Assembly (NCBI GenBank): GCA_008360975.2
Contig: CM039210.1
Span: 10,418,293-10,482,292, forward strand
DNA: 64,000 nucleotides
Source: Lichenostomus cassidix
Taxonomy: Eukaryota > Chordata > Aves > Passeriformes > Meliphagidae
Direction: 5' to 3'
Positions 55,501 to 64,000 of the stretch are shown one piece after another. Each line of letters opens with the position of its first letter. Within the stretch, counting starts at the first letter, position 1. Below the pieces are notes generated by a model. The model ran no database searches. It saw only the letters and a program-made list of their open reading frames with translations, and was not told the DNA's origin. Both the position numbers and the translations under genes were made by a program.

Positions 55501-56060
55501 CCAAGGCAAGAGCTACATACTCACCATGGTGGAGGAAACAACTGGCTGGCTGGAAACGCTCTGTAAACTATGCTACTGCTTGAAACACCATCTTAGGCCT
55601 TGAGAGACACCTTTTGTGGCAACATGGTACCCCAGAGGGAATTGAAGCAGACAGTGGGACCCATTTTCAAAATAACCTCATAAACTCCTGGGCAAAGAAA
55701 CATGGCATTGAGTGGATATATCCCATCCCTTATCACCCATAAGCCTCTGGAAAGACTGAGAGATGTAACGGACTGCTGAAGACTATGTTAAGAGCATTAG
55801 GTAATGGGGCATGGGGATACAAATTTAGTAGAAGTTACTTGGATGATTAACACTAGAGAATCTGCTAAACACCCTGGTCCTGCCCAAACAAAACCCTTAC
55901 ACACTGTGGGAGGAGATAAGGTCCCCATACTGCACATAGGAAAGTGGCTGGGGAAGGTGTTAAGGATTTCTTTTCCCATGGGAAAAGGCAAACCCATTCA
56001 TGGGATTGTCTTTGCTCAAGGACCTGGATGTAGTTGGTGGGTAATGCTGGAAAGGTACTG
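52572..56060 (+). pseudogene. pol: Element C pro-pol remnant
   Basis: Continuation of the element C gag-pol junction, with domains collinear with copies A and B but much more diverged. Protease reads VDISALCALVPSG near 52690, altered from the DTGA type. RT reads QLPQGWKHS near 53406 and YIDN at 53496-53507, a changed catalytic motif. RT thumb reads KKETQAFLGLVGFWGMHIPG near 54146. RNase H reads LFTDGSC near 54794 and LYTDSW near 54980. Integrase core and tail run from about 55250, ending FAQGPGCSWWVM. More than ten stops and frame changes are present. A solo LTR (53661-54076) splits RT. The 3' end runs straight into LTR sequence. Confidence 0.9.
53661..54076 (+). mobile_element. Solo LTR Q inside element C pol (6-bp duplication)
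   Basis: 416 bp, TGTGGAAAGCTGG to TCTCGGCA, flanked by GATGGA at 53655-53660 and 54077-54082. It has ACTATAAAACTG near 53992 and TCAATAAACTG near 54018. Removing it gives RT sequence collinear with copy A. Confidence 0.9.
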
Positions 56061-56566
56061 ATAACACACCAGTGTTTTGGCTACTGCTGAGCAGTGCTGG
56101 AACAGCATCAGTGCTGTGTCTTCAACATTCTGCCATCCATCAATAGGCTAGGGGAGGGCAAGATCCTGGCAGGGGACACAACCAGGCCAGCTGACCCAAA
56201 TTAAGCAAAGAGATATTCCATATCATATGACATCAGCTCAGATATAAAAGATAAGGGAAGGAGGAGAAACAGGGGGGAAGGTATTCATTATTTTACAATG
56301 TTTGCCTTCCGGAGCAATTGCTCCGCATGCTGAAGCCCTGCTTCCCAGGAAGTGTCTGGGCATCACTCGCTGATGGGAAGTAGAGAATAAAATCCTTTTT
56401 TTTCTCTTTTGTGTGTGTGCAACCATTCACTTTCGCTTTATTAAACTGCCTTATCTCAACCTATGAGTCACTTTCCATCTTATTTTCTCTCCCCTGTCCA
56501 GCTGAGAAGGGGGAATGATACAGTGGCTTGGTGGACACCTGGCATCTAGCCAAGATCAACCCATCA
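56061..56566 (+). mobile_element. 3' LTR remnant of element C
   Basis: Shares with 4318-5206 the CCAGCTGACC, CAGATATAAAAG, GAGAATAAAATCC and CCTGTCCAGCTGAGAAGGGG regions and ends CAACCCATCA. It begins directly at the pol end with ACACACCAGTGTTTTGGC, so the first part of U3 is deleted (compare fragment M). Confidence 0.78.
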
Positions 56567-59134
56567 CATCATTGGTAGCTCAGTTACATCCAGGATTTTT
56601 TAAATTTAAGGGTTTAGCACATTCTACTAGCTCAAGTATTACAACAATGCTTCTTCCAGGACACAAGGATGTTGAACAGATGGTGTGGGGCAGGCTTACA
56701 CTGCTTCCCTGGGACACAGCTGTTCAAAATGTCAGATGAAAAAGCAGGAGATGCTCTCTGAAGGTTTCACTGAAAATCTCTTCCAGCATGCAAGAGGAAG
56801 AATATTTTGGCAGCATATGGAACCCATACAGCTACATAATCCTCAGTCTGTGTCAATCTACTCACAGTGCTATGTCCTGAATAGAGATTTAAAGTTCCAT
56901 AATGCCTACCATTTATAAACACTTTAAGATGCCTGTAAAACCAATTCTTCATCAGCAACAGTACTCTGATGAGTACTTTGCAGGACTGCTATAGCAGTAT
57001 CTACCACAGCTGACGGTCTTCACTGAAGTTAACTCCAGAGGATCATGGGGTCTCAATGCCAGATGAGGTGGAGGTGCAGATGGGGCCTGAAGCCAGACAG
57101 CAGATGTTGGCCTCTCCAGGCCCCACTGGCTTGCTCCCTCTTGCAGCCCTCTGTGGGGTGACTTACAAGTTCTCAGAGGCAGCCTTACACCAGCATTCAC
57201 ACTGACCCTTATCACCCTGATCCAAGACATGTCAATGATAGGAACAACAGAGATGTTGCAGATCAGTTCTGTTCAAGACTGCAGGCTGCCACTTCTCCAA
57301 GCATCTGGTCTCAGCTATGTCCTGAGGATACTCCAACACTGCTCAACATACAGGAGCCAAATCACAAAGTAGCACTGTGATAGCATCCATGCCTTTGAGC
57401 CCAAGCCAGTGATCACAGATACAGATAACAACAGCTCACTTGAAGGACATTTCTTTTATAACCAAATGAGATCCATTGGAAGCAGATTTCAGCACCTCAC
57501 TAACCATTCCAGGTATGTTAATTAGCAAGCCCTCATCATTTGAAGCAGTTTTGTCAAGAACACAACAAAAACCAGCAACATAGTATCTGGAGCTGCTGAA
57601 TAGCCAAACACACATTTATATTGCTGGAACAGTTTCCATAAAAAGGAAACTGCCTTGTTAGGATTTCAACAGGCTTGTACAATCTTGTACAACCTAATAT
57701 CTTTTTAAGGTGAAGTTAACCTTACTAATGTTAGATTATGTTTACAGCCTATTCTGGTTTTATTCATAATTTTCATGAGTTTACCCAGTTTTTCCTTTAC
57801 CCATCTCCTGGGAGATGGTGGCCAGGAGAAGCCATCACTGCACTCAGGAGAATTTCCCCATGTGATCAAGTCAGCAGCATGTGGACAAGCAGATATTCAG
57901 CAATGCAAAGATATAGAGGGAAGCAAGAATGTGAGAAGTTTCCCTCTTACAACAATCAATATTACATGATTGGGAATTCAAGCAGGGCAGCACTGCATTA
58001 GAGTCTGGATGGGTAAAGGTGTCACGGGGCTCGATGAGATCAGCACAAGGTTTTAGGGATCACAGTGGGTAAGGGGCAAGCCTTTCCCCATGTACATTCC
58101 TGGTTTGAAGTGGACACAAAGAAAGCTTGCAGAAGACCTGTGATAAGTAAACAGAGCTACACCAAATGGAACATTTTTGAAAGGCCTTTAGTTCCTCAAA
58201 ATATTCAAGCAGTAGTCCTAACAGGTTGATGTCTCTCTAGGATATCCAAAAGTTTAGCAGAGATTTGATTCGCCTCCACTAAAATATTGAGTTTTGAGCC
58301 AAAACAGGCCTTCAATTTTCAAATACAGACATGAAATTTGGTAATTTTGAACCAATTGTATAAAATGAAATTAAATTAAATGAAATAAAAAATGCTGTTT
58401 CTCACAGTCTTTGCAGCAGCACTATTAAACTCTGCCTCAAGCTGCTGCTCACATGAGCTCTAACACAACAGCTCAACTCAATCAGGCTCCAGGAGAAACC
58501 TTGAAGGTCACTTGACAGATGAAAGCCCAGCAAAAAACACAACATAGTCCATTCATACCAGATGCAGGGCAATATATCCTATGCCCCAGCAACAGCAGAG
58601 GTTAGCCTGAGCACTGCCATATTAACACAGCTGGACCGCTGTCAGCCCCTGAGCTAGTCCATCACAGCAACCTCATGGCAGCGCTTCCCCTAGTGCTTTG
58701 GTTCATGACAGCTTTACTTTAAATCTCTCCAAGCAGCCCATGCTCAGCATCATGAAGAAAATGTTTTCAGTGCTTCTTTCTAAAAAACATTTATATAAAA
58801 CATTTATATAAAATCATTCTTCTGAACCTGCTATGTAGTTGTACCATGATCCAATCATGGACTTGATAGCCCAGTGTTACACTCTGAACATCACTCATAC
58901 ATGCACTGAACTAAGGGCTGCTTCAAATTGACTAGCAGACATTAAATCAAAAGGTATCTGTTCACTCTGGTCCTAGGGTGACCAGGCTGTGCATGACTCC
59001 TCTTGAAGCTGGACTCCAGCTCTGGTTCTTTCTGCAGTTGAAGCACCCCAAATCCAAACCCCTTTATCATAGGCTGACTGCTGCAGGAGACTTTTTCCCA
59101 TTTCTTGTCTCATCACACAATTTTGTAGGATATA
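56567..59134. other. UBE2R2 intron, no gene recognised
   Basis: Single-copy-looking intron sequence with low CpG. I see short AT-rich runs (for example 58370-58395) and no element ends or reading frames of interest. Confidence 0.5.
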
Positions 59135-59495
59135 TAACGAGACGCGGGCGCGAGGGAAAACTCACAGCACTCTCAATATGAGATATAAAGTAAGCTCCAA
59201 TTTTATTTCACTAAACGAGAGACTTATATACTGTTACAGAAGTTTCTATTCATAGATACATACACACACCTGCAGCTGTTCTCACACACCCAGGGATCCT
59301 CCTGCTAACTCCCTTATTCTTTTCTCATAACACTCCTGACTCCTAATCTTTCTCATGGCATTCTTCCCACAAAACATTCTCAGGCAAACAACCACTGCAG
59401 CTTGTCGGAATTTTACTGAGGCCTGGGAACACTGAAGCCTTGCTCAACCCTGTTCAGTTAGCATGAGTTTTGGTGGAAAACTGCGTTTTCCAACA
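59135..59495 (-). mobile_element. Solo LTR O, minus strand (candidate class II)
   Basis: On the minus strand it starts TGTTGGAAAACGC, has GAAATAAAATTGG near 59195 and ends CTCGTTA. GATATA flanks both sides (59129-59134 and 59496-59501). An alternative left edge at 59124 (TGTAGGA) would give TG/CA ends but no duplication. A CG-rich U5 lies at 59139-59153. Confidence 0.65.
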
Positions 59496-59878
59496 GATAT
59501 ACTCAAAAAATGTACTTAAAAGGCATACAAACAACTAGTTGTCTAAGTATCCCAGTAGAGCAAGACCCCACACACCAGTTTAGGGGATCCAAGAATCCCC
59601 TAAAACCGCCAATGCTCACGACATGATGCTTCAGCTGGGGCTGCTTGCTGCACTTGCAGGTATGAGAAAGGCTCCATCCCTGCCTACAGAAACAGCATTT
59701 CCTACAACATTTAGATTTAACTCTTCATCCATGAAGCTGACATTTAAACACAAACAGCTAACCACTTTAGTTATGGCTAGAGATGTTTAGTACCTTCAAT
59801 ACTTCTGGAAGTTTAAGGACATAGGAAACCTTCTCACATACCTGAGGAAAAAAGTAATTAGCTAAAAAAACACTTTAC
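59496..59878. other. UBE2R2 intron next to the exon
   Basis: On the minus strand the 5' splice site GTAAAG is at 59878-59873. Nothing else was recognised. Confidence 0.55.
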
Positions 59879-59965
59879 CTCATAAATGTTGGGGTGCCAC
59901 ATTTTGGTCAGGAATCTGAAGGTAGGTGGTGAATATGGATAGTCAATAGGAAATTTAATGTGAGC
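59879..59965 (-). CDS. UBE2R2: UBE2R2 exon with the HPN motif
   Basis: An 87-nt exon, 29 codons, phase 0 at both ends. On the minus strand TTTTCCAG precedes it and GTAAAG follows. It encodes AHIKFPIDYPYSPPTF, the RFLTKMWHPN segment with the E2 HPN motif that stabilises the oxyanion, and NIYE at the end. AHIKF and PPTF distinguish it from the paralogue CDC34, which has different residues there. It joins in frame to the catalytic-cysteine exon at 4276. No stop or frameshift. The upstream exon lies beyond the window. Confidence 0.95.
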
Positions 59966-62900
59966 CTGGAAAATAAAGCAAAATATTTTAATTATGAAAC
60001 AGAACAAAGAGACCAACAAGCAACCATTGCAGTGAAAGCATGGAAAAAAAAATTCCATTAAGTCCATTAAATGGTTTGTTTTATATATCAGTGCCCATGT
60101 AGACCCACAGTATAACTCTACACATTTTCTTATGAGTAAAATACTAAATGAACAAGAAAAATTGTTACTGATAGGTAAGGCTTTGTAAAGGAAAAGGCCT
60201 TGTAACATGGCTCCAGCCTGTCACTTAGGCTAAGTAGAAGGGAACTATGGGAGAATGATTCAGCTGGAATAGAGGGATGTGAGAACCTGAGAGACTGCTG
60301 CATGACATTCGCGTGTCCACCTCGTGGTGGTTGGTGGTTGGTTGACTTGGGCTTGTTGTGCCTTAAAACTATGAAAACTGATAAACAGTTAACTGCTTAA
60401 AAAGACCGTTTTTTTCCAATAAACGGTTCTCCTTTGCACCACCTGGGTCTCTGCATTGCTCATTAGCACCACAGCAGGTGAACGAATGCAACAAAAAACT
60501 TAAACACCAGGCCTTACTTGGGCTGGTAACACTAAGAAAATAAGCCATAAGGCATTTACCAAGTCCTAATTCAAGCAGTACTACCCAACAACTCAATGGT
60601 AAAATAGATTAAAAAAGCTAGAACTCAAGATATAATTGTGCTCTTGCTAGGTTTAAAACACTTGCAGGATAAAAACACTTGCTAAGGTGAAAAGACCTGT
60701 TCTACATTTGCCAGTGCAAAGGTTTTTAATTACTCTGTGTGAGAAAAAAATAAAATTATTAAATACTTGTTCAACTGAGATCTAAAGGGTTGGGGTTTTT
60801 TTTGCCTTTCTTGTGCGAGTTAAACTGGTCCATCTACTTGTGTTCCTAATACTACATTTCTTGCCACCACAAGCATTTTCCAAGTCTGAATACCATCTAT
60901 TTGTTTAATAAATCAGCATAACTTGCTGAACCAAATATTAATGGGCAATGACAGCAAACATTACCTTCCAGTGCCTCTGAGGTTAGTAGGCAGCTGTGGG
61001 GCAAGACTCTTAGAGCCAAGTCACTTGTGGGAAGACTGCAGAGATCCCAGCACTGAATATCAACTTCCTTGTGCTGTCCTACCAGCAGTCACAAGAGCCA
61101 GCCAATAGGAAAGCAAGCTGAATTTGGACTGATTAATACCAAAAATGCTCCCCTCAAAGGAGGACCACTTTCTGCACTGTGGAGCACAGATCCTTCCTTT
61201 GGTGCTACTCAACCCACCAAGAAAGTCCCACCAGTCTAACGCACCATCTCCAGAGAAGCATCTCCTGGCACCTGCAACACAGCTAGGCTCACAGTCAACT
61301 GAGAATACAAAAAGAGACCCCAAAAGCAGATCACATTGTCAGAGACTGAAATAGTTTATGCCTCAAACATTGATATAAAGTTTTGCTCATTATAACAAAA
61401 ACTGTATAAAGAAGCTACAACCAAAGAAGCCTCCCTGAAAATACCTGACTGGGACTTTGGACTGAAAGTCAAACTGCTGAGATTAGATAAAGGGAAACCT
61501 ATTTTTCAGTCATCTCAGGCTGAGGGAAAGGTATGCATCCACAAAGGCCAAAGCCACCAGCTGTGCTGAGAATCATCCCTGGCTGAGTTTGGGGTGGGGG
61601 ACAGCACAGCTCACAGAAGCCAAGTTTACACAGACCTCCCCCCCCCAGCCAAGGGGGGCAGGAGGAGGTTTCGGGTGTGTGGCGTAACCTCTGGTCAGAG
61701 GCAAGAAACACCCATCCATCCTCCATTACACAAACTGGCCCAGCTGTGGAACCCCCAGTCCCACAGGCCACATCCATGGGACTTTCACGAGGGGCAGCTG
61801 AGGGGGAGTCATAATCCATCAAAGACCCCCCCAAAGTGCTAGACCTTGCACCACAGGGCTGCACATGATGCAATGGATCCTGCTGCAAGAGACTGCCCCC
61901 TCCCCTGGGAGGACACGCCTGGACATTGCCACCTGGCCTGAGTGTATATTAACCCATGGGATTCTATGCTTTCTGGGGGGACCATCACCACCAAGAAGAC
62001 CAGCTGGAGAGGATCAATGCAACATTGTTGGAATCCATGGATGGTGATATTTTCTTTATTCTGTCTCTGTCACCCTCTTTCTGTCCCCCCCCCACCTCTT
62101 TTCCTACTTCTTTTCTCTTTTTTCCTCTCTCTCTCTCTCTGTCTCATATTTACTATCAAATAAAACCCATACTATTGACTGGCATATGGTCTCATTTTCA
62201 CCTTAATTCAGGCAGAGATATTTCCTTAATATTTGGATCATAACACACATACAATGAGAGCAGAATCCTGGGTCACCCTCTTCCACTCAAGCACCTAACC
62301 ATGCAACTGGGATGCAGGGTGCTGACCTTGTTCAACAGGACAAGCTATGGGAAGTTTTATTCCCAGAAACAGGAGCAGGCAAACAGATTGGATTAAATGG
62401 CCATTGAGAACCTGGCTACTGTTTTACTTAGACTGGCATATGCTTTTACCTTGCAACCCAAATTTTATGAGGGCAGAGTGCCAGATACCCAGGAAAAGGT
62501 TTTTCTGTTCACCTTTATGAAACAAATTCAGAAGCTCATGTGGCTTTACAGTCTGTATATGCCTGCTCATGATACTGACTGTATGTGGGTATGTTACAGC
62601 AGCACTGAGTCCGTGCCTCACAGTCATTTGCCATACCACCCTCACAACCAAAAGATTTATGATCCACATAAACAATCCTAGCCCACATTTTAAGGTCATT
62701 TACACAAATGGCATGGCTCCAAGAGCAGCAAACTAATGCCTCTTGTCACCACACCAGCACAGAAGAGAGCGGATTTGGCTACAGCAGCAAGGACATGCCT
62801 AGCTCCACATGCCACCCTACACTGGGAGCAGAGCAGAGATTTACCCAGGGCAGAACACATTCACTTCAAGTGTTTGCATTGTGTAAGCTGCAGACTCCTC

Positions 62901-64000
62901 TGGACCACTGGGGTTTTCCCAGAAAAGTCCATTCCTGTGCTTACATGCAGTTCCATGAGATCCAACACATAATAAAACAACCCAAGGACTGAGATTTAAA
63001 ATGCAAGAGACAACAAAACTCATGGTTGAACTAACTGTAAGTTCTCTTGGCATAACCTGTGTCTTCTACACAGGTATAGCTTCTAGGTGAACAAAAACAA
63101 AGATGCAGCAGCAGCCATGATTACAGGTCAGTTTTTTCACTAAAAAGCCCAATTCTATGTTGAGACAAAAAAAAACCAAATTAGGCAATAAACTTTTTTT
63201 TTTTTAATAATGATTTACATCCTACAATTTCACTGATGTAAGGCAAATCAGCTATCTGATCTTAATTCAGCAAGGCTACTAGGTACTAGAGAGTGGCAGA
63301 GTTTTACAGCACCTTGTTGTTAGGTCAGTTACAGTGAGACAAAGTAATTTAGGAGGAGTAAAGATGCAATTCAATCCCCCACCTACAAATACCCAACCAT
63401 TACTGTATTCACTTTATACTTGACTCCTCTAGCTGAGCTTAAACTGAAGAAATCTTATTTTGGTGTCCTGATTTTAGCTGTCTGCTCACCATAGCTCTTT
63501 GACACCACTGAACACACTCAGTAGGCAAGGAGGTAGAGATGACAGTCATCAACCCATTCCCCCCTTCCCCAGTTTATAACTAGTCATGCTTATAGTCCCT
63601 AGAAAAAGAATAAAACTGCCCTGATGTACCAAAAGGGTTAATTCAATTTTTACTGTGCCTGTGAAACTTTTAGCAGAGAAACAAGGTCTGCGAAAGCTGC
63701 TTTCAGCAATGACAGTTGGGAGATAAGAAGACATCTGACCCAAGAATGCAGTGATAGACAAAACAAAGTACTGAATCTCTGGGAATTTGGGGTGGGATTT
63801 ATGGTATTAGGCAAATTGTACTATGCATGTAGTGACTGTATATGAGTAACCCTCTTGTAGAATCACGTGTCCACATTAGGTTAGAATCTCCTGCATGCAC
63901 TTTAGGCCTGAATAAATGATGCCCTCTTTAACACAATTTTAGTGTTGAAGAGTCCGATTCCGATATTTCGGACATTTGGTAACAAACAGACCATCCTGGA
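59966..64000. other. UBE2R2: Upstream UBE2R2 intron
   Basis: No further exon found. Possible LTR-like stretches are 60197-60492 (CCAATAAACGG near 60417) and about 61870-62240 (AAATAAAACCC near 62158), both without ends or duplication. Simple sequence occurs at 61640 (poly-C), 62128-62140 (CT repeat) and 63187-63205 (poly-T). Confidence 0.5.
63780..63976 (+). mobile_element. Possible LTR 3' end near the window edge
   Basis: GTATATGAG near 63838, then CTGAATAAATG near 63908, a U5-like tail with CCGATATTTCGG, and TTTGGTAACAAACAG, which could be an LTR end plus primer-like TGG. The window ends before it can be confirmed. Confidence 0.4.

Larger units (their letters stand above)
4318..56566 (+). 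mobile_element. Element C: old ERV-L provirus split by later insertions
   Basis: The pieces in order are 5' LTR (4318-5206, interrupted), a tRNA-Leu-type primer site (5215-5232), gag (to 8304), pro-pol (52572-56060) and a 3' LTR remnant (to 56566). The two halves meet at the gag-pol junction: sequence before 8305 and after 52567 aligns with the continuous junction of copy A near 11460-11500. Provirus X lies between them with a TGAG duplication. Many stops and frameshifts, and later insertions by a CR1 and two solo LTRs, make C the oldest layer. It has no env, as is usual for ERV-L. Confidence 0.85.
4277..59878 (-). other. UBE2R2: UBE2R2 intron, 55.6 kb, filled with retroelements
   Basis: On the minus strand the intron opens with GTAAAG after the exon at 59879 and closes with TCTTGCAG before the exon ending at 4276. 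The two exons join in phase 0 between the HPNIYE and NGDVC segments of the UBC fold, so the whole ERV complex must be removed as a single intron if the gene is expressed. Only 41 bp separate the acceptor from the first ERV-L LTR sequence. Confidence 0.9.

Noticed and set aside
60197..60492. A solo LTR between TGTAACATGG and ATGCAACA
   Set aside because: It has one poly(A)-like signal but no target duplication and no second copy, so it is mentioned only within the intron entry.
1..64000. CRISPR arrays, operons, bacterial insertion sequences or phage
   Set aside because: There are introns, CR1 and vertebrate ERVs throughout. No prokaryotic gene organisation or direct-repeat array was seen.

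Overview
ORGANISM AND SETTING. This is vertebrate, almost certainly avian (probably passerine), nuclear DNA. A CR1 LINE lies beside many endogenous retrovirus (ERV) and LTR families. The only host coding sequence is two exons of UBE2R2 (a CDC34-type E2 ubiquitin-conjugating enzyme) on the minus strand, at 59879-59965 and 4179-4276. Both have consensus splice sites, so nearly the whole window is one intron of 55,602 nt (4277-59878), and most of it is retroelements. UBE2R2 maps to human 9p, which corresponds to avian chromosome Z. The ERV load makes a W-linked gametolog a live alternative to Z. | LAYOUT. 1-4178: intron with two solo LTRs of one family (559-1088, 1695-2201) and a weaker LTR-like stretch near 3350-3890. 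4179-4276: exon. 4318-56566: an old, broken ERV-L provirus (element C). Its 5' LTR carries a solo LTR, its leader or gag start carries a CR1, and its RT gene carries another solo LTR. Element C is cut at its gag-pol junction by a gamma-like provirus (X). The X LTRs are at 8305-8732 and 52139-52567, and both outer edges carry the same 4-bp target duplication, TGAG. | INSIDE X, left to right: X leader; ERV-L copy A (about 9.9-15.7 kb); class II ERV F on the minus strand (15.7-21.8 kb), sitting next to and inside gamma-like ERV G (minus, 21.8-24.7 kb); a CpG-dense island (24.74-25.40 kb); class II fragment H (25.6-27.4 kb); a minus-strand solo LTR (I) split by class II provirus E (27.6-36.3 kb), which itself holds two solo LTRs; an ERV-L LTR (J); three copies of a large LTR family (K1 inverted, K2 and K3 direct); an LTR-like segment (L); a minus-strand ERV-L LTR fragment (M); a 500-N assembly gap; ERV-L copy B (44.4-48.7 kb); then the pol and env remnants and 3' LTR of X. 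| 52.6-56.6 kb is the second half of element C. The rest is ordinary intron with one more solo LTR (O, 59135-59495), the upstream UBE2R2 exon, and more intron. | FUNCTION. UBE2R2 is the only gene with an expected cellular role. Every viral gene is broken except the gag frame of copy A. The gag-pro-pol layouts still show how each family expressed pol: a single in-frame stop in ERV-L A and B, and minus-one frameshifts in F and probably E. Target duplications flank many insertions, which allows the order of events to be reconstructed.
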